In this document: positions 16,610-26,980 of the stretch, one piece after another
Layout of the letters: the number at the start of each line of letters is the position of its first letter
Numbering within the stretch: the stretch's first letter is position 1
Notes under the pieces: model-generated
Seen by the model: the letters and a program-made list of their open reading frames with translations, nothing else
Database searches by the model: none
What the model was told of the DNA's origin: nothing
Translations under genes and position numbers: made by a program
Assembly (NCBI GenBank): GCA_020436165.1
Contig: JAGQYI010000026.1
Location: 24,830 to 88,829, forward strand
Length of the DNA stretch: 64,000 nt
Reading direction: 5' to 3'
Origin: Cyclobacteriaceae bacterium
GTDB taxonomy: Bacteria; Bacteroidota; Bacteroidia; Cytophagales; Cyclobacteriaceae

Positions 16610-17964
16610 TGAAAAGCAAGGAAATTACCATTGTAGGAGCCGGTTTGATTGGCTCTTTACTGTCTATTTATTTAAGAAAACAAGGTCACAAAGTGACCAT
16701 TTTTGAGCGCAGATCGGATTTACGAAAGGAGAAAATGTCAGCTGGTAAATCTATAAACCTTGCTTTAAGCGATCGTGGCTGGAGGCCCCTTAAAGAGGTT
16801 GGTCTGGAAGCAGAGTTACTTAAAATGGTCATTCCAATGAAAGGACGATTGATGCATGATACCAAAGGGCAGCTTACATTTCAGCCTTATGGTAAAGAAA
16901 ACCAGGCAATCAATTCCATATCTCGTGGAGGGCTGAACAAATTGTTGATGAACAAAGCCGAGGAATTAGGAGTAGAGATATTTTTTGGTCACAAGTGCGT
17001 GGAGGTAGATTTTGAGCATAACCTGGTGGAATTTTCTGCTAAGGGTAAACATTTTCAAGTGCACTCGGACCTGATTTTTGGGACGGATGGAGCTTTTTCA
17101 GCCGTTCGTGCGGCTATGCAAAAAACAGATCGATTCACTTATTCTCAGAGTTATATTCCACATGGGTATAAGGAATTGATTATTCCGGCTTCTCCATCAG
17201 GTGATTTTGTCTTGGAGAAAAATGCGTTGCACATTTGGCCCAGAGGAGCCTATATGCTCATTGCCCTGCCCAATCTGGATGGTAGCTTCACAGTTACCTT
17301 GTTTCTTCCTTTTGAGGGAGATGGGCATTCCTTTGAAAACTTAAATTCAGATGATAAGATTATAGCATTCTTCAAAAGTGTTTTCCCCGATGCGTCAGAG
17401 CTTATGCCCACTCTGGTTAATGATTTTAAGGCACACCCAGCTTCATCGCTGGTAACGATAAAAAGCTACCCCTGGATTCGTAACAATACGATGATTCTGG
17501 GAGATGCTGCCCATGCCGTAGTTCCCTTTTATGGACAAGGGATGAACTGTGGTTTTGAAGACTGCTATGAACTCAATAAGCTTATTGAAAAGAATGGGGA
17601 CGATTGGCAGCGAACTTTTAAGGAGTTTAACGAATCACGGCCGGAGAACACAAATGCAATAGCCGATTTGGCTGTTGAAAATTTCGTGGAAATGCGGGAC
17701 GATGTGGGAGATGAAAAATTCCTGCTAAGGAAAAAGATTGAAGCCCATCTCAATAGTTTATATCCTGAAAAATGGATTCCTCAGTATTCCATGGTAACCT
17801 TTAACCCCGATATGGGCTATGCTGAAGCTATGAGAACAGGAAAATACCAGAAGCAGGTAATGGATGAAGTGATGAGCGTGCCTAACATTGCTGAAACGTG
17901 GAAAAACCTTGATTATGATATGATAATTGGAGATTTAGAAGAGCTTTTAGTGCAAGGTAACTAG
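16609..17964 (+). CDS. kmo: Kynurenine 3-monooxygenase
   Basis: A 451-residue FAD monooxygenase. The FAD motif GAGLIGSLLSIYLRKQGH and the ribose-binding FERR lie at the N-terminus. SAGKSINLALSDRGW is the typical KMO segment. GDAAHAVVPFYGQGMNCGFED is the second FAD site. The C-terminal region, with KWIPQYSMVTFNPDMGY, matches bacterial KMO. It hydroxylates kynurenine using NADPH and oxygen. It ends the operon, converging with the transglycosylase gene with one base between stops. Tryptophan 2,3-dioxygenase and kynurenine formamidase are not in this window, so the first steps must be encoded elsewhere. Confidence 0.96.
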   Translation: MKSKEITIVGAGLIGSLLSIYLRKQGHKVTIFERRSDLRKEKMSAGKSINLALSDRGWRPLKEVGLEAELLKMVIPMKGRLMHDTKGQLTFQPYGKENQAINSISRGGLNKLLMNKAEELGVEIFFGHKCVEVDFEHNLVEFSAKGKHFQVHSDLIFGTDGAFSAVRAAMQKTDRFTYSQSYIPHGYKELIIPASPSGDFVLEKNALHIWPRGAYMLIALPNLDGSFTVTLFLPFEGDGHSFENLNSDDKIIAFFKSVFPDASELMPTLVNDFKAHPASSLVTIKSYPWIRNNTMILGDAAHAVVPFYGQGMNCGFEDCYELNKLIEKNGDDWQRTFKEFNESRPENTNAIADLAVENFVEMRDDVGDEKFLLRKKIEAHLNSLYPEKWIPQYSMVTFNPDMGYAEAMRTGKYQKQVMDEVMSVPNIAETWKNLDYDMIIGDLEELLVQGN

Positions 17965-17965
17965 T

Positions 17966-19417
17966 CTATCCTTGACTGATCAGATCTTTATAAATTGCAT
18001 ATCTCTGTTCAATCTGCTCAACATAGTTTACCGGTTCCTCCCCTCTGCAATAACCAAGCTTAACAACTGGATCGGTATAATAGTTCTTATTGGAAAGTAA
18101 TTTCAAATATTTACTTACATCTTTCCATGAATCACGGTTGTCACCGTATTTGGTGGCCAAAGCACGGGCATCAATAATATGTCCGATTCCCACATTATAA
18201 GAAGCCAGAACAAATTCGACCAAGTCCGACTGGTCTTCCATGTTTTCTTGCCATCTTCTTTCAAGATTGAGGAGATATTTTGTGCCACCATCGAGGCTCT
18301 GCTGAGGATCGCTCCTGTCTTTTATTCCATAGTACTCAGCCGTAGAAGGCATTAACTGAAGCAAGCCGCGGGCACCCACCCATGAAGTTGCTTTTGGGTT
18401 GAATTTAGACTCCTGCATAACCATAGAGGCAAGCATTAGCCAATCCCAGTCCAGTTTTTTGGCATTTTGTTTTATCAGATCATCATAGGGGGACAAGGAT
18501 GGATTGCTTCCTATTGAGGTATACTCTTCGTTGGCTACCAGACGAACATTTCTGGGAGACTCATAATATTTTCGGTAAAGAAAATTCAACAGTCCCGAAC
18601 TGCGAACTTTGTCAATATTTTGGTTGAGAGAGTCGAGCAAAACAGGAGAGGACTTGCGAACAGCCCAGGCAATACGGGTTGGGAAACTAACCGGTGTTTC
18701 TACATCCAGGTTTTCGTAATAGGTGGCATTTACCTGCGCAATATTTTCATCTGCCACCGTATAATCGTATAAACCCATTGACACCCTACGGATGAGTTCG
18801 TCAGATTCAACATTGGCGGAGTCCTCTATAATTTCTATTTCACCTCCAATCTGTTTTTCCAACGACTTTAATGAAGTAATGTAAGATGAGTTATTTAACA
18901 CATGGACTCTTTTGCCCAAAAGATCAACCTGGTTTCGTATAAGCACTTTGTCAAGCTGGTACGGGTTCATTTTGCGCCAGCCTTCCGGCTTACGCTGTAC
19001 CAGCATTTGCCGCACAGTAGTATATCTATGCGTAAAGCTCGCTTTTTCCTTTCGCTGCGGAGTGATGGCCAAAGGATAGGCAATTACATCTACCTCTCCA
19101 CGTTGGAGCATTTTAAAGGATTCCTTAATGCTGGGTTGGATAATAATTTTAAGACCCACGCCCATGTTTTTGGCATATCTTTTCAGTAACTCGTATTCAA
19201 AACCCAGCGGCTGGCCTTTATAGAGAAAGTAAGTTGTTGCGCTGTAATCAACGGCAGCGCGTAGCTCTCCTCTTTTATGAATATCTGTGAAATCAATACT
19301 TACAGGCTCAATTTCCTCTTCAATTTCTTCTGGATTTACAGTTTCTTTTTTGTCGCAAGAGGCTAAAAAAAATACAGAAACAAACAAGAAAAATGGATAC
19401 CTGAACTTTCGAATCAT
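17966..19417 (-). CDS. mltF: MltF-like membrane-bound lytic transglycosylase
   Basis: A 483-residue lipoprotein. A lipobox (FLASC, Cys20) and an acidic linker come first. A periplasmic solute-binding (SBP_bac_3) domain covers about 50-280, and a C-terminal SLT lysozyme-like domain about 310-460. The catalytic glutamate is in MVMQESKFNP, and GARGLLQLMPSTAEYYG and ASYNVGIGHI are standard SLT motifs. It should cut peptidoglycan glycan strands to 1,6-anhydromuropeptides, with the solute-binding module acting as a regulatory sensor as in E. coli MltF. The outer-membrane inner leaflet is the likely location. Confidence 0.92.
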   Translation of the reverse strand: MIRKFRYPFFLFVSVFFLASCDKKETVNPEEIEEEIEPVSIDFTDIHKRGELRAAVDYSATTYFLYKGQPLGFEYELLKRYAKNMGVGLKIIIQPSIKESFKMLQRGEVDVIAYPLAITPQRKEKASFTHRYTTVRQMLVQRKPEGWRKMNPYQLDKVLIRNQVDLLGKRVHVLNNSSYITSLKSLEKQIGGEIEIIEDSANVESDELIRRVSMGLYDYTVADENIAQVNATYYENLDVETPVSFPTRIAWAVRKSSPVLLDSLNQNIDKVRSSGLLNFLYRKYYESPRNVRLVANEEYTSIGSNPSLSPYDDLIKQNAKKLDWDWLMLASMVMQESKFNPKATSWVGARGLLQLMPSTAEYYGIKDRSDPQQSLDGGTKYLLNLERRWQENMEDQSDLVEFVLASYNVGIGHIIDARALATKYGDNRDSWKDVSKYLKLLSNKNYYTDPVVKLGYCRGEEPVNYVEQIEQRYAIYKDLISQG

Positions 19418-19457
19418 TCTTTATAAGAGCATGCCAACACTATAAATATAAAAAAAA

Positions 19458-19485
19458 CCTTCGTTAACTAAATGAATTACGAAGG
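19458..19485 (-). terminator. Second hairpin of a possible tandem terminator
   Basis: Inverted repeat CCTTCGT/ACGAAGG with a 14-base loop, followed on the minus strand by eight T residues. It lies behind the stronger hairpin at 19496-19522 and could catch read-through from the TonB receptor gene. Confidence 0.5.
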
Positions 19486-19495
19486 CATAAAATAA

Positions 19496-19522
19496 AAAAG
19501 GGAGGCCAACAGCCTCCCTTTT
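19496..19522 (-). terminator. Rho-independent terminator of the TonB receptor gene
   Basis: An 11-bp perfect stem (AAAAGGGAGGC / GCCTCCCTTTT) with a 5-base loop, 20 bases after the receptor stop. On the minus strand it is followed by a T-run. Confidence 0.8.
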
Positions 19523-19542
19523 CAACCTAATTAAGTATTTCT

Positions 19543-22245
19543 TTAAAATCTAAGAGTAAAACCAAAGTTTATATTTCTAGGTAAACCTAAGAATACTTCT
19601 GCATCATCAGCAGAGTGATCATCATTGTATGAGTTAAAAGAACTATTATCTATTGCATCTTGAACATATACATCATCCATTAAGTTGAAGACATGGGCAA
19701 AGATTTGAAGATCGGCTTTTTCTGTCCTTAATGGTAACGTGTAGAAAGCGTGTAGATCAACAACATCATAGTTAGGAACTTGCCATGATTGAGTTCTATC
19801 ATTTTCATCTGTTCTGCTTACTGGATCAAACTCAGAATAATACTTGGTGTAATACCTGTAGTCAAGTTTAAGTGAGAAAGCTTTAACAGGTGTGAAAGTG
19901 GCTGAAAGTGCTAATTGATTTTGAGGAGCATCACCAACTTTCAATCCTGAAATATATAGATTTACATCTTGTTGCGTTATGTTGTTGTTTGTGTCGTAAG
20001 TGGTAAATCTTGAGCTAACATCATTATCATATTGCCAGTTAGCAAAAGACAATCCACCATCAACTCTTAACATTTTCCCAAATTGATAAGAACCTTCAAT
20101 TTCAAGACCGCCATGTGTTTGACTTAAGCCACTAATGAAAATAAGTGTTTCATTGCCGCTTTGATCAACTCTTGTTCTTGTAAGTGTTCTATCTTTCCAA
20201 TTAGTATTGTAATAGGATACATTCAAAATACTATTTCTAGAAGGTCGGTAAGAGATACCTGCTTCGTAAGTTAAGAATTTTTCATTCAAAGGGTCATAAG
20301 TTGTTCCATCAGTATCATTTATTGCTGCATCAAAAATTGGGTTTTTAGCAATATACCCGGCATTCAAATAAGCATTAAATGTTGAATTAAATTTATAAGT
20401 GAAACCACCTTTAACTTGATATCCAGGTAACCCCTTGTTCTCAGCAGTTAATTCATTACCATCGTTACCTTTGACAAAATGATTGGTATAACCGTAACCT
20501 ACCATAGTATAACCTGCCATTAAGAAAGCCCCAATTTTATCAGTAGTGTACTCTCCCTGACCATAGAAACCTAACCAATTAACTGTATTAGTATTAAAAT
20601 AGTTAACTTTTCCTCCAAGTCCTTTCCTATATTGCCACTCTTCTGTTTCGAACTCGTTACCTGTATATCTGTAATAATCACCACCCAAAAGGTCTCTTAC
20701 CTCTCTGTAATGTTCTATCTTTGCAGTTCTATAGTCAATGCCTGCTTGAAATTTCAAATTATCACTTGGTTCATAAAATAGTTTAGAAATGGCTCCCAAT
20801 GTCCATTGATTATTTACACTGTTTCTCAAAATGCCGGTTGATGCATTAAGACCACTACCATCATCGTTAGCCTGATTTTGTAGAATTTCCGCATCCCAGT
20901 TTCTTCTTCCCATTCCTTGATATGAATAATCTGCACTTACACTTCCATAAGTACCGGATCCACCTCCACGGCCACCTGAGTAGTATGCAATTGTTGTCCA
21001 TTGCATTTTGTCATTGATCGTATTGTAATAGTTAATATTTAATTGTGGCTTATGAAAATAGTTTTCTCTTTCCATAATGTAACCATCAGTTAATCTGGCT
21101 TTTGAATATTTTCCACCATACATAGTGTAATATTGATTTTCATTGTAAGGAACGGTAACTTTATTATAGTTTTGATTAAAGTTTCTACCAGCTTCCTTAT
21201 ATTGTGCAAAAGCACCTCTGTCATAATCATCTAAAGAAGCAGCATAGTTGTAAGAATAACGAGCTATGTTCTGCATGTATAAGTTTTGACCATGAAACTG
21301 GGGAGCACCTATTAAGAAGCCTTCCAATTTATTATTCTTATTGATTTGATAAGACATTCCAAGGTAATAAGCAAGAGCATCAGTATACGTTCCTTCATAA
21401 AAGCCATCTCCTGATTTTTTAGCCAAAGTTGCTGAAACAGCGAATTTGTCATTCATCAAACCGGAGTTATATGTAACGGTAGTTTTTTTGAAGTTCCAAC
21501 TTCCAAACTCTTGTTTTAAATAAACGCCTTGAGTTTTACCTGCGGGATCTGTAATAATATTCATTGTACCTCCAATAGATGGGGTAGCCAAATTAACAGG
21601 GCTTGTACCTCTTTGTATTTGGATAGAAGAAGCAGCGTCACCAAGACCATCCCAATTTGACCAGTAAACCCAGCCATTTTCCATATCATTGACAGGAACA
21701 CCATTTATCATGATTGCAACATTACGCTGATTAAAACCCCTAACGTTCAATCGAGAGTCTCCTGCTCCACCACCAGCATTTGTTGAATAAAAGCTTGGAG
21801 TTAAATTTAATGCAGCTGGAAGATCTCTTGAACCAAGACTTTCTTGAATTGCTGCTTTTTTAACATCTGAGAACGTAAATGGAGTTTCGGCAGTCGTTCT
21901 GGATGCTATAATCTCAAGTTCATCAAGACCAATTGTGCTAGAGCCTAAAGAAACATTGCCCATATTAACTGTTTTACCAGCAACAACAGTCACTTTTTCA
22001 TCAATTGGTTCATAGCCAACATAAGAAATATTAACAGTTACTGTTCCAGCCTGCACATTTTCTATGGTAAAGTATCCATCTACATCGGTAGTGGCTCCTT
22101 GCGTTGTGCCTTTTATTACAGCGTTTGCTCCAATTAGAGCTTCATTTGTATCCTGATCAAGAATGCGCCCCTTGATCGTTCCTGTCTGGGCAAGAGCAAA
22201 TGTGCCCAGTGCCATTAAGCAGACAATCAGTAGATTTCTCTTCAT
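19543..22245 (-). CDS. TonB-dependent receptor with CarboxypepD_reg domain
   Basis: The start at 22245 is chosen because MKRNLLIVCLMALGTFALAQ is a clear signal peptide; an upstream in-frame extension would bury it. This gives 900 residues. A CarboxypepD_reg domain (about 22-110, GTIKGRILDQDTNEALIGAN) leads to the plug (about 120-240, with LNVRGFNQRNVAIMINGVPV). A large beta barrel follows, ending in FGFTLRF with the terminal aromatic residue used by the BAM machinery. No SusD partner is adjacent. It probably imports a siderophore, vitamin or small oligomer; the substrate is unknown. Confidence 0.92.
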   Translation of the reverse strand: MKRNLLIVCLMALGTFALAQTGTIKGRILDQDTNEALIGANAVIKGTTQGATTDVDGYFTIENVQAGTVTVNISYVGYEPIDEKVTVVAGKTVNMGNVSLGSSTIGLDELEIIASRTTAETPFTFSDVKKAAIQESLGSRDLPAALNLTPSFYSTNAGGGAGDSRLNVRGFNQRNVAIMINGVPVNDMENGWVYWSNWDGLGDAASSIQIQRGTSPVNLATPSIGGTMNIITDPAGKTQGVYLKQEFGSWNFKKTTVTYNSGLMNDKFAVSATLAKKSGDGFYEGTYTDALAYYLGMSYQINKNNKLEGFLIGAPQFHGQNLYMQNIARYSYNYAASLDDYDRGAFAQYKEAGRNFNQNYNKVTVPYNENQYYTMYGGKYSKARLTDGYIMERENYFHKPQLNINYYNTINDKMQWTTIAYYSGGRGGGSGTYGSVSADYSYQGMGRRNWDAEILQNQANDDGSGLNASTGILRNSVNNQWTLGAISKLFYEPSDNLKFQAGIDYRTAKIEHYREVRDLLGGDYYRYTGNEFETEEWQYRKGLGGKVNYFNTNTVNWLGFYGQGEYTTDKIGAFLMAGYTMVGYGYTNHFVKGNDGNELTAENKGLPGYQVKGGFTYKFNSTFNAYLNAGYIAKNPIFDAAINDTDGTTYDPLNEKFLTYEAGISYRPSRNSILNVSYYNTNWKDRTLTRTRVDQSGNETLIFISGLSQTHGGLEIEGSYQFGKMLRVDGGLSFANWQYDNDVSSRFTTYDTNNNITQQDVNLYISGLKVGDAPQNQLALSATFTPVKAFSLKLDYRYYTKYYSEFDPVSRTDENDRTQSWQVPNYDVVDLHAFYTLPLRTEKADLQIFAHVFNLMDDVYVQDAIDNSSFNSYNDDHSADDAEVFLGLPRNINFGFTLRF

Positions 22246-22587
22246 GTTTATTAGTTTAAAGTTAAAATATGTGTGATGTGAAATTGTTGCAAAAGTAGGT
22301 TTAGCGGTTAGGTTCATCTATGGTTTTATGTTATCGTTTGTATATCTGTTAGCGAGGGATAATAACATAAACTTAATATACAGGCAACCTTAAAAAATCA
22401 AGTGCAAGTAAGTAAAAAAATATGTCCCTACAAAACTGATAATCAGAAAAAAGTAGGATAAATTTTTATCTTCATGTTTGATGTCGATTTAGTTTAAAAA
22501 AAATGTGGTTTCGTTATGCGAGCGGTCTATGAATAGTTGGTTTATTCTGTTAGTTTTAACCAACCGTTTAACCCAATTTTCTACCGC
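22246..22587. other. Divergent intergenic region, TonB receptor / M14 peptidase
   Basis: A 342-base AT-rich gap between two divergent genes. Apart from one -7-like box on the minus strand, I see no gene, strong hairpin or repeat in it. Confidence 0.6.
22290..22297 (-). promoter_or_regulatory. Candidate -7 box for the TonB receptor gene
   Basis: The minus strand reads TACTTTTG (fits TAnnTTTG) 44 bases before the preferred receptor start. This also supports the start at 22245 over the longer frame, which would begin upstream of the box. Confidence 0.45.
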
Positions 22588-25119
22588 ATGAAACGTACAC
22601 TTTTTTTAGCTGCTTGCATGGTTTTGATAAATCTGTTTGTCAGAGCCCAAACTGATCTTTCTTTAACTTATTATTTCAAAGAAGAAGTTCAATTTGATTC
22701 GTCCGTTCCAACCCCTGAAGAAGTGCTTGGGTTCCAGGTAGGAGAATGGCATGTTAGCCATGATAAACTGGTTGAATATATGAAAGCTGTGGCCAGTGCT
22801 TCTGAGAGGGTTTCGCTTGAGGTTACAGGTTATACGTATGAGCACAGGCCGCTTTTATTGCTCACTATAACTAATGCTGAAAATCGCAGAAATTTAGAGC
22901 GGATAAAAAAAGATCATATTTCATTAACAGACCCCTCAGTTTCAAATAAGATAAACATAGAAGATATGCCTGTTGTGGTTTGGTTGGGGCACAGTATTCA
23001 TGGTAACGAAGCAAGTGGGAGCAATGCTTCTTTGCTGATGATTTACTACCTGGCAGCAGCACAAGGTGATGAAATTGATGAACTGTTAAAGAACGCAGTT
23101 ATCTTATTTGACCCTTCTTACAATCCTGATGGGTTAAACAGATTCGCTAGCTGGGTTAATAGTCACAAAAGCAAAATCCTTGACCCGAACAGCAGCAGCC
23201 TCGAACACAATGAGGCTTGGCCAAGAGGCAGGACAAATCACTATTGGTTTGATGTAAATAGGGACTGGCTTCCTGTGCAGCAGCCGGAAACAAAAGCCAG
23301 AATTACTAAATTTTATGAGTGGAGGCCCAATATTTTAACCGACCAACATGAGATGGGCACCAATGGAACCTATTTTTTCCAGCCGGGAATTCCAACCCGT
23401 AACAATCCTTATGTTCCTGCCAAAGGCGTGGAACTTACAACCAAGATTGCTCAATACCATGCCAAGGCAATGGATAAAATAGGATCGCTTTACTATACAG
23501 AAGAAAGTTATGATGACTACTACCCCGGCAAGGGTTCTACATTTCCTGACCTGAATGGCTCTATTGGTATTTTGTTCGAGCAAGCCAGCGCCAGAGGTCA
23601 CGTACAGGAAAGTGATAATGGTCCTTTAACCTTTCCGTTTGCTATAAGAAATCATGTAACCACAAGCCTTTCAACCCTGCAAGCCGCTATCGCGTTACGT
23701 AAGGAGTTGCTTATATATCAGCGTGATTTCTATACAGGTGCGGCTAATCTGGCCTCCAATGATTATGTAAAAGCGTATATTTTTTCAGGTAGTGATGATT
23801 ACAATAAAACACATGCGTTTTTTCAAATATTGGGAAAACACCACATTCAGGTAAATTCTATAGATAACAGTTATTCAAAATTTCAGCAAGACAAAAGTTA
23901 TGTAGTGTCTTTGAACCAGCCACAATATCGTCTTATAAAAACCATTTTCGAGAAAAACACTTCATTTGAAGACAGCTTATTCTATGACGTTTCTGCCTGG
24001 ACTCTGCCTTTGGCTTTTGGATTGGCTTATGAGGAACTGGACGCAAAGCAACTTTCAAGAATAAAAATAGGGCAAACGATTACAGATGTTAGCTTACCTC
24101 AGCTAAAAGTAGAGCGCTCGCAGTATGGATATTTACTTTTATGGGATGATTACCTGGCACCAGCCGCACTCAATGAGATACAAGAAGCTGGCATTCGCAC
24201 AAAGTTAGCTACTCATGCATTTAGGTTGAATAATGAAGCATACAAGCCAGGAACAATATTGGTTCCTTTACAAAACCAAATAAAGTCAGAGGAAGAGATT
24301 TATAAGTTGGTTTTTCAGGTTTCAGAAAAATATCATGTTCGGATAGATGGTGTTGATTCGGGAAATGCAAATGGGGTTCGTTTGGGTAGCCCTTCCTTTG
24401 AGCTTTTGGAGAAAAGGAACATTGTTGTTGTGGCGGGTGATGGACTGAGCTCCTACGAAGTGGGAGAGGTATGGCATTTATTTGATCAGCGAATGGATGT
24501 ACCCATGAGCCTGGTTTCAATTGACGTTCTAAACAGAGACAACCTCGGTAAATACAATACCATGGTAATGGTAAATGGTAATTACAATCGTTTGGATGCC
24601 AACAAATTAAGGGACTGGGTAGCTAAAGGTGGCCTTATTGTGGCAACAAAAAGTGCAGGGAAGTGGTTGGCTGACCAAAAGATTTCTAATGTTCATTACT
24701 TAGAGAACAAGCCAGATAGCACTGTACAAAGGCCTTATGAACTAATGGATAGGTACGAGGGAGCCCAGGTTATTGGCGGTGCCATTTTTGCAACTGAAGT
24801 TGATCGAACAAATCCATTGCTTTATGGCCTTAATTCAAGTTCAGTACCAGTTTTTAGAAACAGTACTTTGATGATGGAGCGAGCTAAAAACGCCTATGCC
24901 AATCCAATAGTGTACACAGGCAATCCCCTTTTGAGTGGTTATATATCGAAAGAAAACCTTCAAAGATTGAGAAATACAGCTGCTGTGCAGATTGACTCAA
25001 TGGGTAAGGGCAAGATCATAACTTTTACAGACAACCCTAACTTTAGGGAGTTCTGGTATGGCACTAATCGACTTTTCTTAAATGCTGTATTTTTTGGTAG
25101 TGTGATTAGAACCCGTTAA
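22588..25119 (+). CDS. M14-family zinc carboxypeptidase with C-terminal amidotransferase-like domain
   Basis: The ATG at 22588 gives 843 residues and a signal peptide (MKRTLFLAACMVLINLFVRA); the upstream TTG frame would mask it. The zinc site is HGNEASG (HxxE) plus ILTDQHEMG (third ligand), with FDVNRDW for substrate binding and GILFEQASARG carrying the catalytic glutamate. These features span about 55-370. A second domain (about 600-720) resembles a glutamine-amidotransferase-like fold, with NIVVVAGDGLSSYEVGEVW and VMVNGNYNRLD. It is probably a periplasmic or secreted peptidase for nutrient peptides. Confidence 0.88.
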   Translation: MKRTLFLAACMVLINLFVRAQTDLSLTYYFKEEVQFDSSVPTPEEVLGFQVGEWHVSHDKLVEYMKAVASASERVSLEVTGYTYEHRPLLLLTITNAENRRNLERIKKDHISLTDPSVSNKINIEDMPVVVWLGHSIHGNEASGSNASLLMIYYLAAAQGDEIDELLKNAVILFDPSYNPDGLNRFASWVNSHKSKILDPNSSSLEHNEAWPRGRTNHYWFDVNRDWLPVQQPETKARITKFYEWRPNILTDQHEMGTNGTYFFQPGIPTRNNPYVPAKGVELTTKIAQYHAKAMDKIGSLYYTEESYDDYYPGKGSTFPDLNGSIGILFEQASARGHVQESDNGPLTFPFAIRNHVTTSLSTLQAAIALRKELLIYQRDFYTGAANLASNDYVKAYIFSGSDDYNKTHAFFQILGKHHIQVNSIDNSYSKFQQDKSYVVSLNQPQYRLIKTIFEKNTSFEDSLFYDVSAWTLPLAFGLAYEELDAKQLSRIKIGQTITDVSLPQLKVERSQYGYLLLWDDYLAPAALNEIQEAGIRTKLATHAFRLNNEAYKPGTILVPLQNQIKSEEEIYKLVFQVSEKYHVRIDGVDSGNANGVRLGSPSFELLEKRNIVVVAGDGLSSYEVGEVWHLFDQRMDVPMSLVSIDVLNRDNLGKYNTMVMVNGNYNRLDANKLRDWVAKGGLIVATKSAGKWLADQKISNVHYLENKPDSTVQRPYELMDRYEGAQVIGGAIFATEVDRTNPLLYGLNSSSVPVFRNSTLMMERAKNAYANPIVYTGNPLLSGYISKENLQRLRNTAAVQIDSMGKGKIITFTDNPNFREFWYGTNRLFLNAVFFGSVIRTR

Positions 25120-25125
25120 AATTAA

Positions 25126-25154
25126 AAAAGCCCCAACATCAAGTCGGGGCTTTT
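25126..25154. terminator. Bidirectional terminator between the M14 and pruA genes
   Basis: AAAAGCCCC and GGGGCTTTT form a stem with an 11-base loop, and A/T runs lie on both sides. It sits between convergent stops and can serve both genes. Confidence 0.85.
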
Positions 25155-25161
25155 GCTTAAG

Positions 25162-26787
25162 TTATCCCATAAATGGGTATTTGTAATCTGTAGGTGGCAC
25201 GAAGGTCTCCTTGATAGTTCTTGGAGAAACCCATCGCATTAAGTTAATAGCAGATCCGGCTTTATCGTTTGTACCGGAAGCCCTGGAGCCTCCAAATGGT
25301 TGCTGCCCAACTACAGCACCCGTAGGTTTGTCGTTAATATAGAAATTACCAGCTGCATTAACTAATCTTTTGGTAGCCAGGTCGGCAGCATATCTATCTC
25401 TTGAGAAAACTGCTCCTGTTAGCGCATAAGGCGATGTTTCGTCTAAAAGACGAAGCGTATCCTCATAATTGTTCTCATCGTACACATAAATAGTGATAAC
25501 AGGACCAAATATTTCTTCACACATGGTAGTATACTGAGGGTCTTTGGATTCAAGCACAGTTGGTTCAATGAAATATCCTTTGGAGTCATCATAGTTTCCA
25601 CCTGAGATAACCTCAACAACAGGGCTTTTCTTTGCATCGTCAATGTATTTAGCAATTTTGTCAAACGCGCGCTTATCGATAACGGCATTAAAGAAATTAC
25701 CAAAATCTTCCACACCACCCATCTTAATATCTTTCAAATTGGCAACCACATATTTTTTAACATCTGGCCACAGATTAGATGGAATATATGCTCTTGAGGA
25801 AGCTGAACACTTTTGGCCTTGAAACTCGAATGAGCCTCTGGTAATGGCAGTAGCTACTTGTTTTGCATCCGCTGATCTGTGAGCAATGATAAAGTCTTTA
25901 CCGCCTGTTTCACCCACAATGCGTGGGTAGGTTTTGTATTTGGAAATATTTGTTCCAATAGTTTTCCATAAATGCTGGAAAACACCTGTACTCCCTGTAA
26001 AATGAAGTCCCGCAAAATCAGGATGATTGAAAACGATATTACCAGCTACCGGTCCGTCTACAGTAATCATATTAATAACACCATCAGGTACGCCTGCTTC
26101 TTTAAAAACTTCCATCAATACATTAGCAGAATAAACCTGTGTGTAAGCAGGTTTCCAAACAGCCACATTACCCATAAGTGCTGGTGAGGCAGGAAGATTG
26201 CCTGCAATGGAAGTAAAGTTGAAAGGAGTAATAGCAAATACAAATCCCTCCAATGGCCTGTATTCCAATCGATTCCAAATACCTGGCGCAGATTCCGGCT
26301 GTTCTTTGTATATATCAGTCATGTATTTTACATTGAACCGCAAAAAGTCTATAAACTCACAAGCAGCATCAATTTCTGCCTGAAACGCATTTTTGGATTG
26401 CCCAAGCATAGTGGCAGCATTCAATTTGGCTCTGTAAGGGCCGGCAATAAGATCGGCAGCTTTCAAGAAAATGCTTGCGCGCTGTTCCCATGGCAGTGAG
26501 GCCCATTGCTCCCTGGCATTAAGAGCAGCTTTAATGGCTTGCTCTACATGTTGAGCATCTCCTTCATGAAAATGTCCCAACACATGTTTGTGATCGTGCG
26601 GAGGGTTTATCTCGATTTTGTTCCCGGTGCGAACCTCCTCGCCACCAATATACATTGGGATATCAACCTGCGTATTACGCAATTCTTTTAAAGTTCTTTG
26701 TAATTCTTCTCGCTCAGGAGTACCCGGAGCGTATGACTTAACCGGCTCGTTTTTGGGAACCGGAACATTAAAAAATCCGTTAGACAT
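25162..26787 (-). CDS. pruA: L-glutamate gamma-semialdehyde (P5C) dehydrogenase
   Basis: A 541-residue stand-alone ALDH4-type enzyme, as in mitochondria and Bacteroidota, without the proline dehydrogenase domain of gammaproteobacterial PutA. Motifs include FTGSTGVFQHLWK, IVGETGGKDFIIAH with the general base, and FEFQGQKCSASSRAYIP with the catalytic cysteine. GQQPFGGSRASGTNDKAG near the C-terminus is typical. It oxidises glutamate semialdehyde, from proline or ornithine, to glutamate with NAD. No proline dehydrogenase is in the window. Confidence 0.95.
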   Translation of the reverse strand: MSNGFFNVPVPKNEPVKSYAPGTPEREELQRTLKELRNTQVDIPMYIGGEEVRTGNKIEINPPHDHKHVLGHFHEGDAQHVEQAIKAALNAREQWASLPWEQRASIFLKAADLIAGPYRAKLNAATMLGQSKNAFQAEIDAACEFIDFLRFNVKYMTDIYKEQPESAPGIWNRLEYRPLEGFVFAITPFNFTSIAGNLPASPALMGNVAVWKPAYTQVYSANVLMEVFKEAGVPDGVINMITVDGPVAGNIVFNHPDFAGLHFTGSTGVFQHLWKTIGTNISKYKTYPRIVGETGGKDFIIAHRSADAKQVATAITRGSFEFQGQKCSASSRAYIPSNLWPDVKKYVVANLKDIKMGGVEDFGNFFNAVIDKRAFDKIAKYIDDAKKSPVVEVISGGNYDDSKGYFIEPTVLESKDPQYTTMCEEIFGPVITIYVYDENNYEDTLRLLDETSPYALTGAVFSRDRYAADLATKRLVNAAGNFYINDKPTGAVVGQQPFGGSRASGTNDKAGSAINLMRWVSPRTIKETFVPPTDYKYPFMG

Positions 26788-26807
26788 AACTCGATTATTT
26801 TTGACTG

Positions 26808-26815
26808 CAAAGGTA
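26808..26815 (-). promoter_or_regulatory. Candidate -7 box for pruA
   Basis: The minus strand reads TACCTTTG (TAnnTTTG) 20 bases before the pruA ATG, giving a short leader. The -33 element is unclear. Confidence 0.5.
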
Positions 26816-26980
26816 CATTTTTAAGCCTAAAGCGGAGAGGTTATATGGCAATAATTAGGAAAGCGTACTGTCATCGAAAACCTTACGTTTTTGTTAATTT
26901 GTTCGCTTATTTATTAGTTGATGCTTGTTAAAGTGTTTACTTCTTTTTTTGTTATTAACTTAACACCGCAAATAATTCTA